From: Phytoseiulus persimilis
Taxonomy: Eukaryota; Arthropoda; Arachnida; Mesostigmata; Phytoseiidae
Assembly (NCBI GenBank): GCA_037576195.1
Contig: CM075102.1
Span: forward strand, 8,866,001 to 8,930,000
Direction: 5' to 3'
Length of the DNA: 64,000 bases
Shown here piece after piece: positions 51,201-62,352 of this stretch. A model generated the notes under the pieces. That model was not told the DNA's origin. It was given only the letters and a program-made list of their open reading frames with translations, and did no database searches. The position numbers were made by a program, and so were the translations under genes. The stretch's first letter is position 1; every line of letters begins with the position of its first letter.

Positions 51201-52057
51201 TTCCATCAGAAGTTTTCCGTTTTCAGCGAGATTGATTGCATTGTGGATCGACCCTTCGCCGTCGGATAATCATCAACGCATAACTCGATGCGAGATCGGC
51301 TATAATTGGATCCTGCTTGCAGAACGGTCACGAGAGTCTTGACTGCCTGGAGTGGGAGCACCATTGAACCCGAACCGGTCTAAGCAGCAGTGTTGATCGG
51401 TTTTCACGAATGGATGATGTTTCCATATGATCGTTTGTTATTATCTTCAGAAGAATCTGAAGTTACTCTCCTCGATGGAACGTCCTGACTAATTCTATCG
51501 GGAGCGGTGACGGAAAGAGAGCGGATGACTGAAGATACAAGCATAAAATTTGTTCTTTAGATTTTGTAAAAGTTTTTGAAAAGTTGGCGTCGAGTGGGCC
51601 GAAAAGTTGAGCACATCGGTTCTGCCTTGAACGCAAGGCAATTATTTCAATGATTCATCACTCCACTCTTCAATCTACGAGTTAGATAAAATTTCACGAG
51701 TTTAGAAGACATCTATAGGATACGTTGGAGAATCCTCGATTGAGGCGTACGTACAAATGAATCCTTTTCCGTCTCACAGAGACATTCTCATTCCTGTCAG
51801 CTGAACAATATTCGAGGAAGGCGGATATTCGCCCTGATTTTGCGAAAAGGTATTCCATACACGTGCTTCCAGATGTTGATAATCCATTGCACGCGGAAAG
51901 GAGACACTCGGACCCATCGACGTGGAATCAGGTTTCGCGATAAGGATTCACTCGGTGACGGGATCTCTCTTTCCTTTCTCATTTCTGTTGAGGAGCTTAG
52001 ATTCTTTCGGTTGGCTATACACTGCTGAGCAATTGGTTCCCGCCGGTACACGATTCC
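45282..52057. other. Intergenic stretch without a supported gene
   Basis: Only anonymous open frames, the longest 165 codons (46495-46992, minus) with no motif. A stretch at 50416-50613 (+) reads somewhat like protein (DFIEVNPSKKMVKDVLADSY) but has no splice context I could confirm. Confidence 0.45.
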
Positions 52058-52294
52058 TCACAACGAATCAAAGGTCGGCATTCCAGGACTCGTCTGTCTG
52101 ATCAGTTGGTCACCCTCCAGAAAAACGGCTGTGGCCAACTGAGTGTAAACATCACTGAGAGAACCGCTCACGACATCGCTAGATATTTTGTGATTCGTGG
52201 TGGAATCGATGTGTCCAAATTGACCCATGGGCATCATATTGCAAATCGGTGGAATTCCCAAATTATAATCTTTCCCAAAATTACCGGTGAACAC
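52058..52294 (-). CDS. Candidate coding exon downstream of the glutamate receptor
   Basis: Minus frame reading NFGKDYNLGIPPICNMMPMG, then QFGHIDSTTNHKISSDVVSG and LSDVYTQLATAVFLEGDQLI to a stop at 52058. An in-frame stop (TGA) lies about 15 codons upstream of NFGKDY, so it is short. It lies about 290 nt beyond the receptor stop codon, on the same strand, and could be an alternative last exon or a separate small gene. The antisense frame is open as well. Confidence 0.25.
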   Translation of the reverse strand: MFTGNFGKDYNLGIPPICNMMPMGQFGHIDSTTNHKISSDVVSGSLSDVYTQLATAVFLEGDQLIRQTSPGMPTFDSL

Positions 52295-52584
52295 GATCCC
52301 AGCTCACGAGTTGTCCGAGGACGCGCCGGAGACGAATCGCATGAGGACTGCACTCCACATAAAGATGAATGATCAAGTGCCCGGGTGGTAAGGAGAGTCG
52401 GTGCAACGGTGGGCTGGTTTGGACACTGTACGAACAACTCTTCAGTCGTTTTCAGATGAGTAATCAGACTCTAAATATTTACAATTGCGCCGCGTGCTTC
52501 ATGCAGCGCGAACGACGACTTTTGCCGAGAGCCCCTTGAGACAAATTCCAGAAAGCTGTGGTTCCTTCTCTCCTGACTGCCTCC

Positions 52585-55500
52585 TTAAACATCAGAGCTC
52601 TCGTAACCGATTGAATCCTGATTCTGAATCGTGGGTCGGATCATAGGTGGAGGAGGCAACGCGCCAAGAATGGGATCGATACGATCTTCGAGAGGACTTG
52701 GACTGCCTGGAGTCTCCGCAGGAGAACGATCAATGGACTTGATCTCGGGTTGACCGTCGAGTTCCATCCGCGACAATGGCCCCGTGTTGAAAGATGAGGG
52801 CGGACCGATGGTCATGGGGCTCATTGCGCTCATGGGACTCATGCTGGGCAGCGTTGCCGCCGGGAGGGGCGGTCCCGCGGGCGCTGGAGACGGCCGTGCG
52901 AGGGGCAGACGGAGGCTTCGCTGGAGGAATGGTCGGCATCTGAACGGGGGACATGACTTTCTTGTTGAACGGCAGCTGTTGAATCGGTTTGCTGATGGGC
53001 GCCATCATCGGCGCCATTGTGGGTCCTGCCATTGTTGGTGCCATGGCGGGCTTCATCTTCAACGGGCCGGATTGGCCAGACGTCGGTGACTGGATGAGGT
53101 CCCTGCAAATTATCTGAGTGAGCAACTCGGAGGAAAGTACGGCGCTTTAACTTCAATCCAAATACGTCATCGAACTCGTCTGTATCGAACTCGGCGTCGT
53201 GCGGTCAGCCATGGACAAACAGTTCGAATGATCACAACCAACTCGGTTTCAGGCTGGGCGCCTGACAACGAGATGTCGCTGCTCGCACCGACGGAAGCGG
53301 CGGCGGCAGCTCAAGCAGACGACTGTTCCATGACTTGTATTTGGCTTTCACTCTCTAATGGGGTTTTCTCCTGCGCATGGGGGTCATACCTCTGCCTCCG
53401 ATCTGCCAAGCGGAAGTGCTGACAAAAAACGATCGGCGGAACAGCTAGGAAGGATCCCCAATGGCTACTCTAAGATGTTCATAACAAAGTTTAACCAGTG
53501 AGAACCAGAGAGAAGGTCGACAAACAGCAAGCGGAACACAACAGGGAATGCGTCTCAGCGGTGGCAACAGTCACGACAGCGGTAGCAGCAGCAGCAGTGA
53601 GAAGATTTCTTTATAGCAACTACAACCCAGCAGTGTGCTTACCTGGCCGCAGATTCTACGAAGAAAGCATCCGAAAATTGATCAATCAAATTTATCTCGC
53701 CAAACCGCCGACTCTGAGGCCGTTTGCGTCGAGCACAACTGATGCAAAAAGCACGACCACGTCAGGCGTGAGATGAGCGAACCAAAGCGAGTACCACATG
53801 AACTTTTTCCGCCGAAAAATGCCGACTAAGTCACAATGGGCTTGCCCTCAACATCGATTGTGATTTTGGAGTTTGAGATGGAAAACGGGATGACCGGGTG
53901 AATTGATGAAGGGACAGATCAGAATTTCACTCGATGATTTCAGAAGATGAAGTAGCGATCAGAACTCGAATCGGTGGTGACACACGGATATGGATATCAG
54001 ATCCCATACCCACGGGCGAACGGATGGATCAACGGACAGACAGACAGACACAGCTTCAGGTGAGCGAATGAGTTTAGGCAGACACATAAACAAAAAAAAA
54101 AGTGACCTTCTCCCTGGGTCCTGTGATAGCTTGTTATAGGTGATCTGTTCGAAAGAATGAAGCCCACGGATTCCGTGAACTGCGTTGTGGTTGAAAGTGC
54201 ATCGAATACAGCAGAATACAGACCGGCCGATGGCATGGAGTCATTTGTCCGCGAGGCGTTCGGCATCAGAGCCCCCTCGAGCGGGCTCTGACGAGTGGAA
54301 CACCAAAGCGTCCAGTACCTATGTTCGGTTGCCGACAGTGGGGCCGATGTGATAGGACCAACCGCTGTGGCCTGAAAAGCGATTCCATCGGGCTGCCTCA
54401 CGATACGGTGCTTCTATGAGATAGGTCTGACTGATAGAGGAACTCAGGAGCAGAGTGTTGTCGCATCATTCGTGACTGCAGGACTTTGAAACTTGGCTCG
54501 GAATAAACGTAATCGAGCACTTTGCAGTGAGTGAATCCTTCGTGGGATTCCGTTAGTGTGATAACCAGCTCCTGCTCAGGTTTCCTAATATCAGTGAAAC
54601 GTCTGGATCCAAACAGCAGAAGATTCACGCCGTTCGAATTTTTCTGAAGTGAGAGGAAACTTCTCGTTCTCCGAGCAGCCGTGAGAAATGGAAACAGATT
54701 CCACGCTAACCTTCCGATGTGGTGTGGAATGTGACGGAAAGGTTGGGAAACGGTTTGCAATGTGTGGCCAGCGTTCGATGGTGAGGTCAGTCTGTGGTGA
54801 AGCAGTGAAAGCCTTTCACAGGCGACACGCTACGCACTAGTATGAACGGCATAACTCACATAAGGCGAGCAATCGCAGAGCAACACGGATTCGACGTCCG
54901 ACGATGAGGCTTTCGGCTTTACTGGTATAATTGATACGGGGCAGTGCTACTGCTCCAGTGGGACAAGGGACGACCGGTTAGTTGGCTTTTGAAATCAGCT
55001 CATCAGCCACTGCTGCGGTGAATTGGTTAGTCGCTCGAACTCTCAGTGGCTCAGTCAATCGAAGCTCTGGCCTTTAAGCGAAAGATTCATTCAAGGTGCT
55101 CTCGAGCGTCATCACCTCGGCCGGAAGTTCACTGCAAGTATCGCATCCCCAGTGTTCAACTAGCGGGGCCGTGTTGCCAGACTGTGTCTGGGTGTTGGGA
55201 AGAAGGAATCGAAACACAGTCAACACCAAACTGATGCTCGTGGTCATCGTGGTGGGACGCTACGTGACAGCCAATCGATTTGTCTGTTCTGTGTCAATTT
55301 CGAGCCTCATTGATTCAGCCGACGGCTCTATGCTTCGCACCTAGGGACTAACCTGGAGTCTGTGTCGGTGAAGGGCTCCACGTCGGCGATGGGGGGCAAC
55401 TCAGTCCTTTTGAAGCCACCATCGTCGGCCGGATACTCCTCATCAATCTTCATTTCGCGCGGAATCCCTGCGAAAATCACCCGAATCACACTCTGAATGA

Positions 55501-58500
55501 AGTTTCAACGGCTGGGAACAACTGAATATGCGTTCCATCGACAGTTTTGGGCCGGCGAAATTCAAATATGCAGCATGAGAATCACTCGACGAGGTTTTCC
55601 GGCCGCGAGGCGATTGACTCAAGCTCCATACCTCTCTTCTTCAGCGTAGCGTCATCGCGTTTTGTGGACGCTCCATCATCGACTTGCGAGTTTCCTATTG
55701 GCGCCTCATGGGCCGTTAGCTGTTGCGTTTCGACCTCTTCGGCCTTGTCTTTCTTGGATTTTTGTTCTTTTTCGCCTCTCGGGCAGCCTTACGTTCGGCT
55801 ATCTCTTCAGGTGATCGGATCTTTTTTGGTTTTTTTGCAATAGACCTCGCAAATCGTGATGAAAAGCGCAATCAGCAATCCTAATCCTAAAATGACGAAC
55901 CATCCTAGAACTCGGCGGACGCCTAGTGGTCGAGCAACTTCCGATTTCTTCCGACCCTAGAAGCGAAAAAGTCCTGTGAGTGATACGAAATGGAGAGGAG
56001 CAGCAGAGGGAAGGTTTCGGATTGAAGTCCCAGGATCCCGACCAAGCTCCCAGTGAATTTGAGGTGGTCGAAAATCTCAAAACGCGTTTGGGCAAGCTCT
56101 TCAGATACACGAGGCGAGTCGATTGCATTGTTCCGCGCAACGTAACGTCTCGCCAGGCCCTGGTCCACACGTGTCGATCCCATATCGAGGAAGCGATCAG
56201 AACCCATTCCGCGGCCCGGGGGAGGAGGGGGGGGGGGAGGCTGATCGCCGAGACCACTGTCGCCAGCTCGAAGCTCGGCGAGGCAGGAGGGCAGAGCCGG
56301 AGGGATTCGGAGGATGAGAAGTACTCACGGAAGAAAACTGGGAGCGATGATCGGTGTCTCGCTAGGACAGTCGAGAGCATGTTCCCCGAACCATTTATTC
56401 TCCAACTGCTCGAGGAATCCATCTTCCCGCAGAGAAGAAATGATCTCATCGATTTTCCTTCGCAGAGCGAAATGCTTCGAAGTTGCGATGGCGTACTGCG
56501 AGCGTCGCAAATCTGTGCCAACCTGCAATTGTCGTGAGATATTCGTAGCCACGCATGCCGAGCTCGCTCACTCCTGCATCCGCACAGCGCGAGGGCCGGA
56601 TATCGCCCAGGGCGGAATATTTCTGACCTGAATGGTATCGCACGGTTGTCTCGCCGATGTGGTATCTTACAAGATTGCTATCTGCGAACACGATAAATCG
56701 CGAGTTGTTACGGATACGATCGATTGCCTGGAAGTACGTTGACGTCTTGTTATCACTCCTACTCGCCGCAAAATGGTCGGGAAAGCGGGGAATACTGCAA
56801 AACTACTCCGAACGCTCGCCTTTGGGTAGCTTCCGATGACGCTGTCGTTGAAGGAGAGCATGCGCTTGTACATTTCTCTGTACTCCTCGTCCTCCGTGTT
56901 CTGGAACGGAGAACAGGTCAGCTTTGGGCACAAAGGGAGGGGCACGGCCACGCAGGTGGACAGAGGTGCTCCTCATCATACGATCGAGGGAGAACGAAAA
57001 GAGAAACTCACCCTGAAGAAATCTTCGCTCACAGAGCCTCGAACCAAGCCATACTCGATATCGTTTTGATACAAGAGCTCACGTGTGCACTTAGGAAGAT
57101 TCTCTCCAGTGGGGGAGAACGGTTGGTTGATCCACAATTGGGCCGTATAGATGGAGAGGAAGCAGAAGATGAAAATCCACCACGAGCATCCGATCACTCG
57201 TGAACCCAAGGATCTGCGAGAGGACGCGTTGAGCTCGGTTGCCCGTTCCAGATCGGTCGAATAAACAGACGAGCCGTGAAATCGGCCGAAACTGAGCTCA
57301 GACTTACTTGGGACGGCAATTATTGCATTCTTCCGACATGAACATGCCGAAGGCGTACCAGACCGAGTTGTAGAAATGTCTGCAGGGCGTCGGGGGGTCG
57401 ACCGGAGGGGTGGCGACGGCCAAGTTGATCAAATTGATGATCAGCAGAATTGTAGCGACCACCAAATACGCTCCAAGGAAGCAGAGCCAGATCTTGTAAT
57501 CCAGCGGACGCAAGAAGGCGAACGGAGTTCTGATGTTGAAGAGGTCATCGGCTCCGTTATGCGCGATAGCCGCGATTCCCGAACTCATGAACGGTTGACT
57601 GAAGTGGACGACCTTCGCGCGCTCCGTTGTGACAGTCAACGGTGCAATCGCTATGTCGGCGTCCTTACGCAGGACTTCGCCGATGAGCCCGTTCCAGCCG
57701 GAGGCCTGGTGAGAATCTTTGTACCCGAATTTGCCGTCTTTGACGAAGTGAATGTCGAACTGTGGTCTGCCGGGGATGTCATGCATCAGCCGTTCAATCA
57801 GATCTTTGATGTAGCCGTCAACGTTGTCGATGTGGGGCCGGGTGTCGTTTTCGTCTTTGAAGAACAAGAATGGTCGTTCCTGCGAAATGGTTCGTGCTGT
57901 CAGTCCAACCGTGGTTCTACCCCACGAACCGCCTTTGCGAGAATCGAGAATTGATGTTCGATTCGACTCGAATTTCGGTCGTCTTGATGAAGGCTGAACC
58001 GGAGGAGACTACCTGTTTCCCCCGTTGTGGCTCACATGCGGAGCTCGCTCGATAACTTTCGATATTCACTGGCAGCCAATCACCCCCACTGAGGTTCTCA
58101 ACTCACGATGATAGTTGTGATGATGATATTCTTGTTCACGTCCTGTTTGACGCGGGACCGCCGGGCCTGTCGCTCATGTTCATTGAGAAATCGCAAGCCG
58201 TCGCGATCGCTCCATTGTGCCACCTGGAGAGGGCGACAACCGTGGTTAGCGTGAGGTCACATCTCGGACGGCTGGGGAAACCGTGTGTTTTCACAAGAAA
58301 TTCCATCTCGGGAGAGGCGAAGCCCGCGTGCGTTCGCATGTCATCCGGAGCTGAACGCTGGTAGCCTTCATCGGGATGAGAGATTCGGATTGGTAAACAT
58401 CGTGAATTTAGGCACCTGGACACCTCGACGAGACGAACCTTTTCGACTTCTGAATTAGAGGTGAGCTCCAAAACGCCGAGTTGATAGTCGGCCCGTCTGC

Positions 58501-60748
58501 CATGTTCGTTGAATCGCACCTGACCCGTGCTTCCTTTGAAGCGAGTCTGTAAACGGCGTCTATGAATATCGAGCAGCACTTTAACGAGGCGAGGTCAGAA
58601 ACCGAGACAAGAATCGGCTCCGACAGGGAATAGCCGGCGGGGTGTCCGAGGCTTTCACAACGATGAAATGACTGCGAGGAGAGGGAGAGCGTTTCCCGAT
58701 ATCGACGAACAAACCTTTCGCATGAGGTCGACGATCGTCCGTCCCTGTGCATACGGTTCCAGGGGAGTGCGGTAGCAGGAAACAGTGGCTTGGATCTGAG
58801 AAAGCTCTTTGAAAATTTCGCCGGCCGCGATCGGCTGTTCCCTGCTTAGCGATTGGACGGTTTCTGCCAAGAGTTGTCCGGCATCCATGAGGAACGCTTC
58901 CTCTTCCTGCGATCACAGTTGACATTATAGAGGAGAGATTTCAACAAAACAATGTGCAGAAAAAGCTGACGTGGTTGGTGAGTATGGACAGGCTTGGCGT
59001 GAATCCGAGCTCGAAGGCTGAGTGGAGGCGCGTGCTCTCCGTGAGAGCATTCCAAGAGTTCTATCGGTGCAGTGCTGCGAAACTGTTGCTGTCTCAACTG
59101 TGGCAGGTGATTCGGTGCTTTGCGACGGAACGAAAGCTACCTCGAGGGTTTCAACAACTGAACGCGGAATCTTTTGTAATCATCTGAGAAAAACGGTTCG
59201 TCCGAATCACCCGAGTAGCTGATTTGCTAGAAAGTTCGAGGCGACACTTTGCTTAGCATTTCGGATTCCTTTGTTCCTACTCCGCGAACTCAATTTCTCT
59301 CTCACTCCCTCGTCTCCCGAATCCACTCGACTCAAAAATTTTCGACCAATTCTGAAGGGCTCGCCGAGGAGTCGCACGAAATCTCCATCTCAATACGGAG
59401 TCGCGACCCGATCTCAAATTCAGCGGAGGTCAGAGGGCGGCCATTGCCACACACCATCCCTCAATGACAGCAGCGGGTGTACGCGAAGCATTGGGTGTGT
59501 GCCCGTGTTTTAGGCGGATATCTTGAGTGCGTGTTGATAGTTTCGGTGTTCCAGTTCCTCATGAAACTATTGACGTCGATTCATCGGGAAACATGAACTG
59601 GGTTTGAGCGAGCTTCAGAGAAACTTTCCGATACTCACGTTCACGTGTTCGTCTTCGGGATTCTTCGGGGTCGACACACCGCCTCGCATGCTCTTCATGT
59701 TCTTGAACTCGACTTCGTCGATGATTTGGAACTGGCCACAGTTGACTGGTCAAACCTGCGAACGTTCTGACCAGAACTGCCTCATGGTCTGAGGAGAACG
59801 ATTGCTAACTTTTATCTTCGCAGTCCTTCGAACTCGCAGGGTGCCCGTTTTTTTTTTGACGCCCTGGTCATTCCTGCTGAGGACGACGATCGAGTACTCA
59901 CGAATCGCGGGACGATGAAGTGGAAATACGCTCGCTTCTTACGATATGACAGCTCCACCAATCGTTTGGCCATCTTCACGTCTATCGCCAGGATGAAGTG
60001 TTTCTCGACGTCCCAAGCTGAATTCTCTACCTCCTGAAGATAATTCAAGGCGGACGAATTCGAAGTGACATGGTGGAGTCCTTTGACTTCAACTTCAGCG
60101 TCTTTGGGCAGTTCGGCGAGGATGTGTTCCAGCTCGTCGAGTCCTGCGAAACCGATCACCCAATCAATTAGAGTCAAAGTGGCTACAAGCCCGAATTGAA
60201 AATTAGGTGAAATTCTAGCCGACTGCGGTATCATGGACCGACCTGGGGCGAATACCGAGCATGATTTCAATGAGATCTCCGTAGAGGGAGGAGGGAATCC
60301 TGCCGAACTTACCTTCGGGCTTGTCATAAATAAAGTATATGTCCCTCCACTTATTGCTGCGGATTAGATCTGCGGTCGCCTTGGCAGTCGATGGAGCTAG
60401 CACGATCGCAAACTCTCTCTCAGTCGACTCAGCAGCCCGTCCACGGAATGCGGAGTCAACGACGTCTGGGGCCGTGTTGATATACGGCAAATTCAGGCTT
60501 CTCGAGAGGCTGTTTTAACGTTTCGTGCACAGTCCCGCTGCACGCGAAACCACAGCCGACACTCCTTGACCCATTTGACTGCAAGCTGAAAAGAAGAAGA
60601 GCAGAAGTTGTACTAATGTCAGACAGGGACGGTTCTCGAGACATCAAACAGCGGCGTGAGTTTCATCACCGTTGGAGGGGGCAACGAGCTCCGGAGTTTT
60701 CGAGCCGTGTCCCGGGCTCCCTGACAGGACCATGGTAAGGAGGATCAT
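52585..60748 (-). CDS. Kainate-like ionotropic glutamate receptor, 15 exons, with internal frame breaks
   Basis: Ligand-gated cation channel subunit of the iGluR family (plasma membrane). Exons (minus): 60748-60670, 60585-60313, 60143-59902, 59731-59639, 58906-58715, 58546-58439, 58223-58107, 57879-57308, 57213-57012, 56900-about 56814, 56727-56572, 56522-56329, 55956-55632, 55467-55353, 53102-52585; about 1,085 aa. Order: signal-like start MILLTMVLSGSPGHG, amino-terminal domain (exons 2-7), S1 with APLTVTTERAKVV and FSQPFM, M1 IWLCFLGAYLVVATILLIIN, pore VWYAFGMFM, M3 WWIFIFCFLSIYTAQLWI, S2 with YGLVRGSVSEDFFR and SQYAIATSK, M4 GWFVILGLGLLIALFITI, then a charged and Met/Pro-rich tail. Exons 2 and 13 keep phase at both ends but carry in-frame stops bypassed by compensating indels. 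The exon 12/13 phase does not close, and exon 15 needs one more shift. Either assembly errors or a decaying gene. Confidence 0.88.
53103..55352 (-). other. Last large intron of the glutamate receptor
   Basis: Contains simple repeats: AGC repeats near 53580-53600, GCGGCGGCGG near 53297, GACA repeats near 54033-54050 and an A-rich run near 54090. A strong acceptor-like TTTTTTGTCAG on the minus strand near 53420 precedes a short frame (HFRLADRRQRYDPHAQEK) and could be an alternative terminal exon, unconfirmed. Confidence 0.45.
60670..60748 (-). CDS. Proposed first coding exon of the glutamate receptor (signal peptide)
   Basis: The ATG at 60748 opens a 26-codon exon with a hydrophobic core (ILLTMVLSG) and a GS/PG-rich cleavage-like region, ending AAC-G before GTGATG. 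It joins in phase to the exon at 60585, giving ...LVAPSN-ACSQMGQGVSAVV. The join is GT-AG with an 84-nt intron. Kainate and AMPA receptors carry roughly 80-100 further residues between the signal peptide and the segment matched by CSQMGQGVSAVV. Those residues are absent here, so either an exon was missed or lost, or this is not the true first exon. Confidence 0.45.
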
Positions 60749-62352
60749 CCCTCCGTTGGCACGAAATGTCTGTTTGTAGTCCCACGAATCGGCACGTGAA
60801 GCTGAACTCGAGCAAGTTCAGAGCAACAGAGACAATCCACTCCGTTACGGATTTCCCTGAGTCATGAACGTTCTTGCGTCGAGAACGAATGGGCTGCTCA
60901 GCCGATTAGGCGCGGGGCTTAAGGTCTCTTCGAAACACCTGGGAGAGGGACGCGGCCTCGTCCAGGGCTGAAGCCCATGGCTGGCGGTCATTGCGACAAA
61001 CCATCACCATGAGTTGCGGCGGCACCACCCGTCCCGACGGAGGACGGAAGTTTTCCCTGGCTCAGCGGCGGGAAAAGTTTGAACAGAATGTACAAAGTCA
61101 CCGCCACGCTCGCTCTGCGGCTGATGGTTTACGTCTCATTTCAATTGGCTGCAAGACAACAGCCTCATCATGCAGTATACGTACACAGAATAGTCTCGTT
61201 CGTTCAAAAAATCAGGCGCGATTCTTTCCACGATTCACAAAGCACACGTGAGTCGACGAATCGGTGTCGGGACTTGATGCCCTTCCGACAATCTCGCTCA
61301 CACCTCGAGCGATTTCCGGTATAGTAGGCAGCTTGAGGTAAGAAAGTACGAGGAACCCCAGATTCCCGAAACCCCTCAGACCGGGATGCGCAGTCATCTT
61401 CCCGAGGTTCCAACCTCCGTAAAGCGTCAAGCGTCTGCTCCAGCCTCGAGCTGTGATTCCTAGTACACGATAATTGTGGAAACGAGCATTGGATGGTTGA
61501 TGACGAATATATCTTCCGTGCCGGGGACGGGGCACGTCACCCGCCCCGGTTCAACAGACACCACACAAGCAGCACGCGAACAGAACCGCGAACTGGTGTA
61601 CTGTGTTCCGCGCTAATCAAACGACCGAGTGTTTGTCTGAATTCGGTGAATCGACCGAGCAGAATGAGTCCACTGTTCATGCCTGCTCCGTCTGACTGTT
61701 TCCGTTCTTCTCCACTTCCTCCTCCGCGTCCTTCCCCACGCGGACTTCCCCCAACCAGCCGCGGAACGAACGTATTTCGAATATTTCCCTCCGAGTCTGT
61801 TGAGTGTGCTATTTTCTCCTGCTCTTCCCACTCCCAATGACTCAGAGCGAATGGCTCCATCACCAAGCTCACCACTGCAGCCCTAATTGGAAGGATTCGA
61901 GTGGAGACATGCTGCGAGAACACTTTGACAGGAACACATCAGTGTCACTCCGCCCTTGCGGCGTTGCGGCGCTGTATTGATCAGAGCCTTGCCAAAGCTG
62001 CCCAGTGGTCCGGTCGGCGGCTTTATCGCGTGCTCAACATCATCATCGTCCTGAAGCAATAGATATCCAATATGCGGACGAGGTCGGTGCGATTGTTGCT
62101 GCCGCAATCGACGTTCGCCAAGGTTTAACTTCGGTTCCCTTGGAGATTCGACGTCAACGCTCCCCAATGGTAGCTTCGAAGAATCCACATTGTTTGAACA
62201 ACGAGCCCCGAGGGTCCTAGATGTGCGACCCAGTCTTCCCTGCTGACCCTCGCCTCCCTTCCTGACACATCACCAAACTCCCGCCACCCAACGATCGAGC
62301 CATCGAATAGGTCCCTGTGATCCACTGCCAGTCGTCCTCAAATGGAGGAACT
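60749..62352. other. Divergent intergenic region between receptor and unknown gene
   Basis: About 1.6 kb between the start codons of two divergent genes. Open frames are present on both strands (up to 128 codons), but none resembles the missing N-terminal receptor segment. No TATA box was identified with confidence. Confidence 0.4.

Noticed and set aside
55799..56521. 240-codon minus frame across receptor exons 12 and 13
   Set aside because: It runs in a different frame from both the S2 and the M4 coding sequences and crosses splice sites; not the translated frame.
55980..56537. 185-codon plus frame
   Set aside because: Antisense to the S2 exon and neighbouring intron of the glutamate receptor; shadow.
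57376..57954. 192-codon plus frame
   Set aside because: Antisense to the S1-M1 exon of the glutamate receptor, whose family motifs are unambiguous.
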